Shown in pieces: positions 1 to 8,217 of a stretch of DNA of 64,000 nucleotides. The stretch covers positions 62,001 through 126,000 of the forward strand of contig NZ_JANUGW010000002.1 of the NCBI RefSeq assembly GCF_024753285.1, read 5' to 3'. The stretch comes from Massilia pinisoli. Lineage in GTDB: Bacteria; Pseudomonadota; Gammaproteobacteria; Burkholderiales; Burkholderiaceae_D. The position numbers and the translations under genes were made by a program. The notes beneath the pieces were generated by a model that made no database searches, had not been told where the DNA came from, and saw only the letters and a program-made list of their open reading frames with translations. Numbering within the stretch: position 1 is the first letter of the stretch; every line of letters begins with the position of its first letter.

Positions 1-75
1 CTGCGGATTGTCGTTGCCGACGACGATGCGTTTTATGAACCGCATGTTCGACACCTGGAATTGGTTGGCGGCCAT
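1..75 (-). CDS. Partial CDS, N-terminus of unknown protein
   Basis: An ATG lies three bases past the stop of the DUF2589 gene and is preceded by a GGGAG ribosome binding site inside that gene's end. The first 25 codons are open and run off the left window edge. The visible peptide begins MAANQFQVSNMRFIKRIVVG. No family can be named from so little sequence. Its position as the next gene of the same minus-strand run suggests co-expression with the DUF2589 and phasin-like genes. Confidence 0.5.
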   Translation of the reverse strand, partial: MAANQFQVSNMRFIKRIVVGNDNPQ

Positions 76-78
76 CGC

Positions 79-687
79 TCACGCTCCCGGTTGGTCGTCG
101 GCCGGGCCGGCGTCCGGTGCAGGCTCGGGGGCCGGAGACGGCGTGTCGACGTGGGTGTTGCGTCGGGCCGGCACCGTCATCGCGACGGGACCTTGCGTCA
201 CGACGACGTCGTTCAGCAACCGCGCGAGTCCCTCGGATTTGTCGACGGCCACGAGCTTCAGCTTGATGTGCGCCGCGTTGCCCTGCTTGGCCGCGAGGCC
301 GCCGGACGCGGGGTTCACGAGCAGGCCCGCCTTTTGTTCGGCCGGCGCCGCGCGCCCCAGCTGGTCCATGATCCCCTCGTGCACATTGGTCCGGTCCTGC
401 GGCTCGAACGGACCCAGCTCGACGTCCAGGTCGACTTCCGCCTCGCCGATCACGAGCGAGCCGTGCGGCACGAGCGACAGCACCGGCACGCGGTACAGGT
501 GGCGCGCATCGGCCGGCGCCGTGCTATGGATCGCGGGCAGCTCGACGTCGATCGTCGTCGGCCGATGGGCGTCGTCGAAAAAGGTGGCGATGTTCGCCAG
601 CTGCGCCTTTTCCACCATGTGCTGCGCGTTCATGATGGAGCCGGCGACGGCCCGCACCATGTCTTCCAGACTCGTCAGGATTGCCAT
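79..687 (-). CDS. DUF2589 domain protein
   Basis: This 202-residue cytoplasmic protein has the layout of the DUF2589 family. An amphipathic N-terminal helix (MAILTSLEDMVRAVAGSI) leads into a helix rich in Q, H and E, and then into beta-rich segments, including VPVLSLVPHGSLVIGEAEVDLDVEL around residues 68-90. The last 30 residues are a Pro/Ala-rich tail (PSPAPEPAPDAGPADD). An AGGAGA site sits seven bases before the ATG. No function is established for the family. The gene lies 12 bp downstream of the phasin-like gene and just upstream of another short ORF, so a small operon is likely. Confidence 0.72.
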   Translation of the reverse strand: MAILTSLEDMVRAVAGSIMNAQHMVEKAQLANIATFFDDAHRPTTIDVELPAIHSTAPADARHLYRVPVLSLVPHGSLVIGEAEVDLDVELGPFEPQDRTNVHEGIMDQLGRAAPAEQKAGLLVNPASGGLAAKQGNAAHIKLKLVAVDKSEGLARLLNDVVVTQGPVAMTVPARRNTHVDTPSPAPEPAPDAGPADDQPGA

Positions 688-699
688 GATGTTCTCCTG

Positions 700-1236
700 T
701 CATGCGTTGGTCGGATCGGCCCCGGCGGCCGGTTGGGCGATCAGGTCGTCGAGGAGCCTGTTCGCAAGGACGTCCGCGGCGGCACCGGCCGACTTGAACA
801 GCAGCGCGGCGTCGCCGGCCGCCTTGCGGGTCGCCGCCTCGGCATCGCGCAGGAAGCCCGCCATCACGAACGACACGTCGTCCTGCGTCTGCGCCGCGCG
901 CAGTTCGGCGACGCACGCTTCGCTGCGCGCGGCCGCCTCGTCGGCCAGGGTCTTCCACTGCCCGTACCACTGGCTCACCGTGTCGAAGTGCACGTCGAGC
1001 AGGCCTTGCGCGGCGCGTGCCGGCGCAATCGTGCCGAGCATGCCCAGCTGCGCCTGCAGCAGGGCGGCGCAGGTGGCCTGCTGCAGCGCGCCGAGGTCCT
1101 TGCCGAGGTCCAGCGTCGACTTGACGAAGCGCGCATACCGCGCCTGCGCGGCGGGCCAGTCGGCGCCGGCCTGTTCCAGGCTGGGCAGCGCCGCGCGCAT
1201 GAGGTTCAGCCACGGGGAAAACGGATGGGATGTCAT
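700..1236 (-). CDS. Phasin-like all-alpha protein
   Basis: The 178-residue product is almost entirely predicted helix, rich in Ala and Gln, with no signal peptide or membrane segment. Its composition and the pattern of long amphipathic helices (about residues 15-70 and 75-165) resemble phasins, which coat polyhydroxyalkanoate granules. I see no diagnostic phasin motif, so this is inference from composition and context. The downstream-reading neighbour on the far side is a PHB-depolymerase-type esterase. The ATG follows GACAAGGAGT. Longer upstream in-frame extensions overlap the esterase gene and are rejected. Alternative: an unrelated helical stress protein. Confidence 0.5.
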   Translation of the reverse strand: MTSHPFSPWLNLMRAALPSLEQAGADWPAAQARYARFVKSTLDLGKDLGALQQATCAALLQAQLGMLGTIAPARAAQGLLDVHFDTVSQWYGQWKTLADEAAARSEACVAELRAAQTQDDVSFVMAGFLRDAEAATRKAAGDAALLFKSAGAAADVLANRLLDDLIAQPAAGADPTNA

Positions 1237-1253
1237 GTGAACTCCTTGTCGGA

Positions 1254-2303
1254 TCAGGGGTGGGCGGCGCGGGGTGCGCCGAGGCGGGTGAGCATGGCCA
1301 TCACGGCGCGCATTTGCGGCGCGTCGCGGGTGAAGAACGTGGTCTGGTCGGAATAGCCCCAGAAGTCCCAGCAGCCGCGCGGGTTCGGCGGCATGTCGGC
1401 GGCGTGCGCCTGCGGGTACAGGACGATGATCCCGTTGGCGTCCGCGAATTCGTTGTAGCCGGTGCCCGTGTAGAAGCGGTCGCCGATCTTCGCGCGCCCC
1501 TGCTGGCAGCCGTGGAACGCCACGTGCACGGCGCAACGCGTGCGCTCGCACGACGCGGGGATGTAGGCCCAGGCGGCGGCGTCCATGCTCGTGCGCGCAC
1601 CCTTCAGGAATTCGGACTGGTCGAAGCGCAGCAGGCGGCCGTGCAGCGCGCCCTTGGTCGGAGGCGCCGTCATGCCCGGATAGATGTGGCGCAGCAGTAC
1701 GTGCGACTGGTAGAAGCCGCAGTTGTTGATGTACGGGGGTTCCTCGGCGTTGCAGGGCAGGTCGTCCGGGTTGGCGGTGACGATGGAATGGCCCGCGTCC
1801 GGATTGCGGTCGTACAGCATCTGCGCGGGCGGGATGCCGGCCGCGCGGTAGAACGCGGCCGTCTCGTCGACGACGCGGGTCTTGACCGTCTTGTCGTTGG
1901 CGCCGCTGAAGATGTATACGCGCTGGCGCTTGATGCCTTCGACCGGATCGATGCGGCCTTCCGCCGCGAAGCGCGCGGCCAGCCGGAAGGCTTCGCGGCC
2001 GCTGGCCGCCAGTGCGGTGGAGACGGGCGACATGCAGAACGACATCGCGTTCGTCAGATAGTCCGTCGTGCCGGTGCTGCCGGCGCAGTAGAACGGCCCG
2101 GCCGCGATGATGCCGGCGCCGACGAAGCGGCTCGAATACGCAGTCGCGATCTGCGCGGCCATGAAGCCGCCGGACGAGATGCCCGACACCGACGCGCGCG
2201 TCAGGTCGGCATCGAGCGCGGGCAGGCGGTCCTGGGCCGGCGCGGGGTGGGGCGCGCCCAGAAGACAGGCGAGCAGGGACAACACGTTGTATAAACGTTT
2301 CAT
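1254..2303 (-). CDS. Secreted PHB-depolymerase-family esterase
   Basis: A 349-residue alpha/beta hydrolase with a cleavable signal peptide (about residues 1-23, ending PAPAQ). The GxSxG lipase box reads GISSG with Ser-43 as nucleophile, unusually close to the mature N-terminus. Family members of the depolymerase/feruloyl-esterase type share this GISSGG start and a Cys-rich body. A second conserved block, VAFHGCQQG with a downstream NEFAD, lies near residue 265. Expected role: hydrolysis of extracellular polyester or related esters in the periplasm or outside. The gene lies 53 bp after the winged-helix regulator gene and 17 bp before the phasin-like gene. A substrate other than PHB is possible. 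Confidence 0.78.
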   Translation of the reverse strand: MKRLYNVLSLLACLLGAPHPAPAQDRLPALDADLTRASVSGISSGGFMAAQIATAYSSRFVGAGIIAAGPFYCAGSTGTTDYLTNAMSFCMSPVSTALAASGREAFRLAARFAAEGRIDPVEGIKRQRVYIFSGANDKTVKTRVVDETAAFYRAAGIPPAQMLYDRNPDAGHSIVTANPDDLPCNAEEPPYINNCGFYQSHVLLRHIYPGMTAPPTKGALHGRLLRFDQSEFLKGARTSMDAAAWAYIPASCERTRCAVHVAFHGCQQGRAKIGDRFYTGTGYNEFADANGIIVLYPQAHAADMPPNPRGCWDFWGYSDQTTFFTRDAPQMRAVMAMLTRLGAPRAAHP

Positions 2304-2356
2304 GAAAATCTCCGGGAGGGGTGGGAAAAGCGCCGCGCTGCGGCGCGGGGAAGGCG

Positions 2357-2956
2357 TCAGGGATCGATGATCAAGAGGTCGCCGAACGAATAGCCGCGCA
2401 CGCGCTCCGTGTTCAGCGGCAGCTTCGTGCCGAGGTCCGATTCGGCCTTGCGGCGCAGGCGGCGCACCATCGTGTCGATGCGGTTCTGGTCGTAGCTGAG
2501 GTAGTCTTCACCGAACCCCTGCACGATCTGCTTGCGCGAGATGGCTTCGCCCGTCTCGACCATGGCGAACATCTTGATGAACGCGAATTCGAGGCTCGTG
2601 AGTGCCATCTCGGCGCCGTTCGGTGCCGCCAGGCGGCGGTAGCGCATGCTCAGGTGCCAGCCCGGATTGAGCTGCCGCGCCAGGCTGAGGATGTAGTCGA
2701 GCAGCCGTTCGGGCTGGCTGTTCGGGTCCAGCCGCACGTCCCGCGCGTCGGGATTGAAAATGGTGACGCCTTTCGGGTCGGCGGCGTCGTCCGAGGCCGG
2801 CGCGGGCGGTGCCGGCGGCTGGCGCGTCGTGCGCTGGTCGGCTTTCAATTGGCGGCAGCAAGAAACGACGTCTTTTACTTCAATGACCTGATAACCGGCA
2901 CTTTGAAACAGCGATGCCACGTCGCGAGTGGGATGCCCGAGTAAAAGTAGATTCAT
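2357..2956 (-). CDS. OmpR-type winged-helix regulator with degenerate receiver
   Basis: A 199-residue protein. The N-terminal 35 or so residues (MNLLLLGHPTRDVASLFQ) look like the first strand and helix of a response-regulator receiver, but no phosphorylatable Asp pattern follows. After a Pro/Ala/Asp-rich linker, residues about 95-199 form an OmpR/PhoB-type winged helix. It contains LTSLEFAFIKMFA, the recognition-helix region RIDTMVRRLRRKAE and the wing RVRGYSF. The ATG at residue 27 of the longest frame was chosen because upstream residues are not receiver-like. It may be an atypical, non-phosphorylated regulator of the adjacent esterase genes. Its own upstream region is the AT-rich gap. Confidence 0.65.
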   Translation of the reverse strand: MNLLLLGHPTRDVASLFQSAGYQVIEVKDVVSCCRQLKADQRTTRQPPAPPAPASDDAADPKGVTIFNPDARDVRLDPNSQPERLLDYILSLARQLNPGWHLSMRYRRLAAPNGAEMALTSLEFAFIKMFAMVETGEAISRKQIVQGFGEDYLSYDQNRIDTMVRRLRRKAESDLGTKLPLNTERVRGYSFGDLLIIDP

Positions 2957-3335
2957 GGTGTTCGTCTCTGTTTTGATTACGGACGAACAAATGGTAGGTC
3001 GATGATTCCCCTGAATCCTGACAATATCTGGCAAAAAAACCGGATTGAAAAAGAATGTGCTGGCGGCGTTGTTTATATGGCGTGCGCCACGTCGGAAGTC
3101 GCTGGTTTATATTGGTCGTCCAGCTCAATCCTTGTCGGGTTTGATATAGATCAATAGTTTATATTGGAGATAATTCGATAGAATCGTTGATGAATATGAT
3201 CGCGCAAAATAACGCGTCATGAACCCGCATAATTGTGTGCCGGATTTAATTGCAAAAAGTTTGTTAAATATCAAGGCGATGTGTAATTTCTCTATGTAGA
3301 TCAAGCGCTTGGATAATGTATTGAAAATAAAAAAA
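2957..3335. other. AT-rich intergenic region with repeated motif
   Basis: This roughly 380-bp stretch has no credible gene. It is clearly more AT-rich than the rest of the window. It carries three direct copies of GTTTATAT(T)GG and several GATC-containing A/T tracts such as GATATAGATCAATAG and GTAGATCAAGCGC. It is the upstream region of the winged-helix regulator gene, so promoter and operator functions are the simplest reading. Confidence 0.5.
3071..3167 (+). repeat. Three direct copies of GTTTATATTGG-like motif
   Basis: Copies are at 3071-3080 (GTTTATATGG), 3105-3115 (GTTTATATTGG) and 3157-3167 (GTTTATATTGG). The last two are identical 11-mers. They lie 115-210 bp upstream of the regulator start and could be binding sites for that regulator or another protein. 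Confidence 0.4.
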
Positions 3336-3355
3336 GGCCCGCGCAATTGCGGGCC
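3336..3355 (-). terminator. Intrinsic terminator after the DUF3395-like gene
   Basis: A seven-base-pair stem GGCCCGC/GCGGGCC encloses a six-base loop GCAATT. Read on the minus strand, it is followed by a run of T (3329-3335 are all A on the plus strand). It lies 23 bp past the stop of the small DUF3395-like gene. A short T run on the other side may make it bidirectional. Confidence 0.8.
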
Positions 3356-3378
3356 TTTTCGATCGTGCAAACGTTGAT

Positions 3379-3696
3379 TCAATGCGGAGTGTTTTGGCCG
3401 CGCGCCAGTAATTCAGCGGCGAGCGGCCTCTCCGGACCATAAAAGACGACGGTCTGTCCCTCCTGACAGGCAAACGGCGTGTCCTGCCCATTCACCGACA
3501 CGATGGCGCCGAATTGTTTTTGGACGCCGTAGGCCGGATCCGATCCCATCGTCGTGTTATTAATCGCGACGATTCCTCCGTGCGCATCGATTTGTTGTTG
3601 CAATTGCCGAGTCACGTCAATTGCCTGCATTGAATTGGTGTTGTTGTCCTGCAAGGCGCCGTACACTGCGAACTTGACGTCGATGATGCCGTTCAT
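3379..3696 (-). CDS. Small DUF3395-like protein
   Basis: A 105-residue protein with no signal peptide. The order of motifs is FAVYGA, then DVTRQLQQQIDAHGG, then INNTTMGSDPAYGVQKQFGAIV, then a final EGQTVVF strand. This resembles the beta-rich DUF3395-type module found at the C-termini of some DnaJ proteins and, as a stand-alone unit, in fungal and bacterial proteins. The resemblance is by eye and tentative. The ATG follows GGGAG; an in-frame longer form would extend into the divergent promoter region and is not supported. The gene has its own terminator. Function unknown. Confidence 0.55.
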   Translation of the reverse strand: MNGIIDVKFAVYGALQDNNTNSMQAIDVTRQLQQQIDAHGGIVAINNTTMGSDPAYGVQKQFGAIVSVNGQDTPFACQEGQTVVFYGPERPLAAELLARGQNTPH

Positions 3697-3918
3697 GATC
3701 GATCTCCCGAATAAACCTGCGATTGGAATTCGTATGCCACCGGCCCGATTGGCGCGGTGCGCAATCATCTTCGCGGTGCGCCAGGCGCGCGCGCTGACGG
3801 ATTCTGGCGCGGCGGCCGGTCCCGTCAGATAGCGTCAGCGAACGGGCCGGCCGGGGCCATCACGATGGTGCCGAGCCCGGCGCGCCGTGTGCCGGGCCGT
3901 CCAACCACGAGGAACACC

Positions 3919-5337
3919 ATGAGGCATTTACTCTGCATGTTGGCCTGCCTGCTCGCGATCGGCGGTGCGCGGGCGGCGGATGGGATAGTCGATGCGGCCT
4001 GCGCGGCGCGCGACGGCGACGACCCGGCGGCGCAGCTGGCGGCCGTGCGCGGGCCGATCGCTGTGGCCATCGGCACACTCGACAATGCCCGCGTAACGTT
4101 GCCGTCGCCCAGCCTGGCCAGCGGCACCGTCACGTACCTGGACATCTCGCCCAGTATCGCGCAGCAGCTCGACAAGGTGTGCGTACTCGGCTACTTCGAG
4201 CTGGCACGCGGCGGCGCGGCGCTCACGGTGCCGCTCGTCGTCGAGAGCGTGCAGACCGTCAAGGACGACGACCCGCACGACGGCGGCGCCATCCAGCCCA
4301 GCACGCGGGTCTACTTCCGCGTGCCCGCCATCGACGACTTCGGGCGTGGACTGGGCCGCCAGCCTTTCTGGAAATTCTGGGAGCGGGACGCGGCGCTGCA
4401 CCTGAAGGTCGCCGCGTTCGCGTATGCCGACGGCGTGCGCGGCCACGTGTACTTCGGACGCGACCTGCCGGTCACCGTGTCGAGCAAGGGCGCGAGCGCC
4501 GTCGCGGCGCTGCTGTTCGCGGCGTTCTTCTACGGCGTGGCGGGTGCCGCGATCGGCCCCGTCGCGCGCGCGCCCGACGCCGGCCGGCGCGGGCGCGCGC
4601 GGTGGCGCCGGCTGCTGCCCTGGAATATCACGGGCAGCAACGGCCAGGCGAGCCTGTCGCAGCTGCAGATGCTGCTGTTCACGCTGATCGTCGCCACCTT
4701 GCTGTTCTACCAGTGGCTGCGCACCGGGCTGCTGCAAGACCTGTCGACCGATCTGCTGTACCTGATCGGCATCTCGACGGCCGGCACGGCCGCGACGCAA
4801 GCCGCGACGGCGATCCGCAAGAACCTGGAACCGGCCATCTACCAATACGTGCAGCAGCTCGGGTGGTTCACGGCGCCCATCGCCGATGCGCAGAGCCGGG
4901 GCCGTCCCAGCGGCCTGCTGCTGACGAACAAGCGCTTCGACATCTACAAATTCCAGATGCTCGTGTTCACCTGCGTGATCGCGGCCTATGTGATCGCCAG
5001 CGGCGCCGACGAACTTGGCAACGTGCAGATCTCGGCCACCCTGCTGACCCTGATGGGGATGAGCCAGGGCGCCTACGTCGGCGGGCGCGCGGCCGCCGAC
5101 CTGCTCACGCCCTTGCAGGACCAGTTGCGCGGCATGCAGGCGCTGCAGCAGCGCTACGCGGCCGCCGCGGATGCGCAGGTGCGCGAGGAATTGCGCGGCC
5201 AGTTCCGGCAAGCGGCCGCGCAGGCCGGCGCGATGTTCGAGACGATGTTCGGCCGCGTGCTGCCGCCGGCCATGCTCGACCTGCCGCCGGACGCGGATGT
5301 GCCGGGCGCCGCTGCGCCGGCCGCGGGCGCGGCGTGA
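3919..5337 (+). CDS. Unrecognised membrane protein with signal peptide
   Basis: A 472-residue protein that I do not recognise. A signal peptide (about 1-21, MRHLLCMLACLLAIGGARAA) is followed by about 170 residues of exported, mostly beta sequence. A first membrane segment lies near residues 195-215 (AVAALLFAAFFYGVAGAAIG). Three further hydrophobic segments span about 245-265, 272-295 and 350-390. The C-terminal 85 residues are soluble and helical, rich in Gln and Arg, and coiled-coil-like. The ATG is preceded by GAGGA at good distance. It stands alone between the divergent DUF3395-like gene and the convergent binding-protein operon. It could be an envelope sensor or scaffold, but nothing in the sequence proves this. 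Confidence 0.65.
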   Translation: MRHLLCMLACLLAIGGARAADGIVDAACAARDGDDPAAQLAAVRGPIAVAIGTLDNARVTLPSPSLASGTVTYLDISPSIAQQLDKVCVLGYFELARGGAALTVPLVVESVQTVKDDDPHDGGAIQPSTRVYFRVPAIDDFGRGLGRQPFWKFWERDAALHLKVAAFAYADGVRGHVYFGRDLPVTVSSKGASAVAALLFAAFFYGVAGAAIGPVARAPDAGRRGRARWRRLLPWNITGSNGQASLSQLQMLLFTLIVATLLFYQWLRTGLLQDLSTDLLYLIGISTAGTAATQAATAIRKNLEPAIYQYVQQLGWFTAPIADAQSRGRPSGLLLTNKRFDIYKFQMLVFTCVIAAYVIASGADELGNVQISATLLTLMGMSQGAYVGGRAAADLLTPLQDQLRGMQALQQRYAAAADAQVREELRGQFRQAAAQAGAMFETMFGRVLPPAMLDLPPDADVPGAAAPAAGAA

Positions 5338-5341
5338 AGCG

Positions 5342-6376
5342 CTAGGGCAGGTACTGGTTGCCCGTGCGTGCCGCGGCCTCGTACACGCGCGGGAGCGTGA
5401 AGCGGCGGGCGCGCATCCGCGCACCGCTCATGGCGACCGTGAATTGCTGCGACACCGTCACGGGCAGCGACCCGGCAGCGCGGCCATGCAGCGCCACCTG
5501 CAGCGCGAGCGTGGCCGCGACCTCGCCCTGTTCGTATGGCGACGTGCCGATGGCGAGCATGCCGCCGTCTTCGGTGGTGAACGCGTTGAACGAGATCACG
5601 GGCACCGCCGCATGGGCCTCGGTCCAGCCCATGACCTCGCGCGCGGGGACGAGACTTGCGTCCGTGGTGGAGCGGCGCAGGCCGCGGTAGCCGCTCACGA
5701 GCAGCACGTCGTGGTCCGCGCCGAGCGCGCGCACGGCCGCCTGCCACGCGGGCCACGTGTCGACCTGCTGCACGGTGTCGAGGCCGATCGGCCGCCAGTC
5801 GTAGTGCCGCACCTGGCGGGCATCGCCGTCGACGGTATCCGAGCGGTCGCCGAGGTAGGCCACGCGCAGCGGCCGGCCCGGCGTCCCGATGCCGGCGGCG
5901 CTCTCGAGCGCTTCGCGCATGGCGTCAAGCGGGATGCGTTCGAGGATGCCCGTGACGTTGGGCGCGCCCGCATAGCCGTAGTCGGCGGCCGCGCGGTTCA
6001 CGCCCGCGAAGACGATGGTCACGTGCGGGTCGCCCACGAAATAACGGGCCGCGTATTCCTGGGCGTCGTCGTCGACGGCGATGACGACGTCGGGCCGCGT
6101 GGCGGCGATGACGTTGCGCGCGGCGATGCCGGCGCTGGCCTTGAATGCCGCCGACGGATGGCGTTTCGTGTCCATGTAATACCAGCGCACCCGGTACAGG
6201 TATTTCTTGTCGAGCACGCGGTTCAGCCCCACGTTGACGTCGCGGACCCACGCATAGCCGGGGTCGTAGCTGTGCAGCACGAGGATGGTGGGCTTGCGCG
6301 CGTTGTACCAGCCCGTCAGCAGCAGCGCGCCGCCCAGGAATACGGCCACCATGGTCTTTTCGAGTTTGCGCATCAT
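5342..6376 (-). CDS. ABC_sub_bind-type periplasmic binding protein
   Basis: A 344-residue protein with an uncleaved or signal-like N-terminal segment (about 7-24, TMVAVFLGGALLLTGWYNA). The rest matches the ABC-transporter substrate-binding family often written ABC_sub_bind. It shows ILVLHSYDPGYAWVRD at the mature N-terminus, RPDVVIAVDDDAQEYAARYF in lobe one and a type-I binding-protein hinge (LRVAYLGDRS). No cognate ABC permease or ATPase lies nearby. Its ATG overlaps the stop of the CNB-permease gene as ATGA, so translation is probably coupled. Membrane anchoring next to the permease would place it as an accessory binding or sensing subunit. Confidence 0.68.
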   Translation of the reverse strand: MMRKLEKTMVAVFLGGALLLTGWYNARKPTILVLHSYDPGYAWVRDVNVGLNRVLDKKYLYRVRWYYMDTKRHPSAAFKASAGIAARNVIAATRPDVVIAVDDDAQEYAARYFVGDPHVTIVFAGVNRAAADYGYAGAPNVTGILERIPLDAMREALESAAGIGTPGRPLRVAYLGDRSDTVDGDARQVRHYDWRPIGLDTVQQVDTWPAWQAAVRALGADHDVLLVSGYRGLRRSTTDASLVPAREVMGWTEAHAAVPVISFNAFTTEDGGMLAIGTSPYEQGEVAATLALQVALHGRAAGSLPVTVSQQFTVAMSGARMRARRFTLPRVYEAAARTGNQYLP

Positions 6377-8217
6377 CGTATCCCCAGCATCGCCCAGTAT
6401 GGAAAGCTCGCGTAGACGGCCAGCAGGCGCGCCACGTTCAGGCAGGCGTTGAGCCACCAGAACCGTTGTTCGTCGTACGGCGCCGCGCCGTTGTTCACCT
6501 GCTGCATCTGCAGGTAGTAGCTGCATTGGTACGGGAACCACCACACGTCGGAGAACACGAGGATGATGAAGCCGACCAGCCATTCGTTCACGCCGTTCAC
6601 CTGGGCGAGCGGCATCAGGATCGTGGCCAGGATCACGCTCGTCGCATTGATCGGCGCCGCCAGCCGGATCACGTTCACGAGGCCGTACAGCAGCAGCACG
6701 AACAGCGCGAAGTGGTCGCGCATCGTGGCGCCCAGCGGGCCGAGGTACGTGCCCAGCATGCGGTCGAGGCCCAGGTGGTTGAACGCTGTGACGATGCCTG
6801 TGATGCCGCTCAGGTACAGGAGGAACGTCCAGTCGACCTTCTCCTTGAGTTCCTTCTTGTCGAGCGTTCCGCACAACAGGAGGCCGAACAGCATCGCAAA
6901 GCCCAGCCACGGCGCCTGGACCTTGTGCAGCGAGCTCGTGACGATGCCCGCCACCATGAAGCCGATGCTCCCCAGCGCCGCCCATTCGCGGCTCGTCACG
7001 GGGCCCAGCAGCGCGCACTGCGCCTCGAGGCGGGCGCGCGGCAGGTGCGGGCGCTCGTCGTTGCGGCAGCCGAACGCGGCGGCCGCCGCGTGTGCCGCCA
7101 GCAGCACGGCGGCCGTCACGAGCGCCGCCTGCAGCCACGCGGCGCCCTGGAAATGGTCCTGGCCCTGCGGCGACAGGAGGCCGAACACGGCGAAGTTGAC
7201 GGATTTGCTCGTGATGAAGACGGCGGAGAACAGCGTGCCGCCGCTGAAGCAGCTCAGCGCCAGCCGCGTGGCCGCGCGGCCGCGTTTTGCGAGCCGCAAG
7301 TTGTCGGCCATGTCGGTGTAGAACGGCGCCAGCAGGGCGATGCGGCCGTTGGCGGTGGGGATGATGGGCGTGAGCAGGACGCCGGTCGCGAACAATCCGA
7401 CGTTGTGCCAGCGCTGGCGGTTGGGCAGCCGGCGCAATAGCAGCAGCATGACGCGGTAGCCCAGGCCCGAACTGACGACGACGGCGCCCAGCGCCAAGGT
7501 GCTGAGGGCCATCATGAAGCCGTCCGACGCGAAGCCGGACAGGATCACGGGGACGGGCACGAGGCCCGTCAGCAAGGTGGCCAGCAGCGCGAACAGCGCG
7601 GGAATGTAGTCGTCGACGAGGTTGCAGATCCACATGGCGATCGTCGCCGCGAAGATGGCGAGGAAGATCACGCCACCCTGGTCGAAGCCACGACCACCCG
7701 CGCACGCGAGCGTGACCAGCGCCGCGCCGATGACGAACAGCCACCCGGGCGCCGCGTGGCGCCGGTAACCGCCGTGTGCGGGCTTGGCCGGCGCCGCCGT
7801 GCGCGCCAGCGTTTCGCCGGCCAGGTTGCTCGTCAGCGAGAACAGCAAGTCCGTCTTCAGCGCGGGATGTCCGGCGAGCAGCGCGGACAGCGCGGCGCGC
7901 GGCAGGCACAGCACCGTCGTGTCTTCGACGGCGATGGCGTCCGCCAGATAGGCGTGCGTATCGGACGCCGCTTCTTCGCCGAAGCGCCTGGCGCGCACGG
8001 CACGGCGCCGGCCCTGCGGCGACACGAGGGCGACGGCGCCGTCGACGAGGAGGTACAGCCAATCGGCCGGGCTGCCCGCGGCGTAGATGGCGCTGCCCGC
8101 GGCGAACCGGCGGCGGCTCGCCTGCGCGACGAGGCGCGCGAGGCCGGCGCGGCCCAGCCGGCCGATCACGGGGTCGGCCTGCAGGCGGGCGGCGTCCGTG
8201 GCGGCGTCGTCGATCAT
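6373..8217 (-). CDS. DASS/SLC13-type anion permease with N-terminal cNMP-binding domain
   Basis: A 614-residue fusion. Residues about 10-130 form a CAP_ED-type cyclic-nucleotide-binding domain (beta-roll containing FAAGSAIYAAGSPADWLYLLVDGAVALV). Residues about 155-614 hold some 12 hydrophobic segments of the divalent anion:sodium symporter superfamily. These include the repeated re-entrant regions LLTPIIPTANGRIALLAP and LAAPINATSVILATILMPLA, whose Ser/Asn/Thr signatures bind sodium and substrate in known members. Typical DASS proteins are 430-500 residues, and the extra length is the CNB domain. Both ends overlap neighbours as ATGA. The fusion suggests transport gated or tuned by cAMP or c-di-nucleotide, which is inference. 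The CNB phosphate-cassette arginine was not identified with certainty. Confidence 0.78.
   Translation of the reverse strand: MIDDAATDAARLQADPVIGRLGRAGLARLVAQASRRRFAAGSAIYAAGSPADWLYLLVDGAVALVSPQGRRRAVRARRFGEEAASDTHAYLADAIAVEDTTVLCLPRAALSALLAGHPALKTDLLFSLTSNLAGETLARTAAPAKPAHGGYRRHAAPGWLFVIGAALVTLACAGGRGFDQGGVIFLAIFAATIAMWICNLVDDYIPALFALLATLLTGLVPVPVILSGFASDGFMMALSTLALGAVVVSSGLGYRVMLLLLRRLPNRQRWHNVGLFATGVLLTPIIPTANGRIALLAPFYTDMADNLRLAKRGRAATRLALSCFSGGTLFSAVFITSKSVNFAVFGLLSPQGQDHFQGAAWLQAALVTAAVLLAAHAAAAAFGCRNDERPHLPRARLEAQCALLGPVTSREWAALGSIGFMVAGIVTSSLHKVQAPWLGFAMLFGLLLCGTLDKKELKEKVDWTFLLYLSGITGIVTAFNHLGLDRMLGTYLGPLGATMRDHFALFVLLLYGLVNVIRLAAPINATSVILATILMPLAQVNGVNEWLVGFIILVFSDVWWFPYQCSYYLQMQQVNNGAAPYDEQRFWWLNACLNVARLLAVYASFPYWAMLGIR

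Noticed and set aside
6377-8062. Long upstream extension of the ABC_sub_bind protein
   Set aside because: The extension is only a shadow of the DASS permease gene. The ATGA overlap and hydrophobic leader place the true start at 6376.
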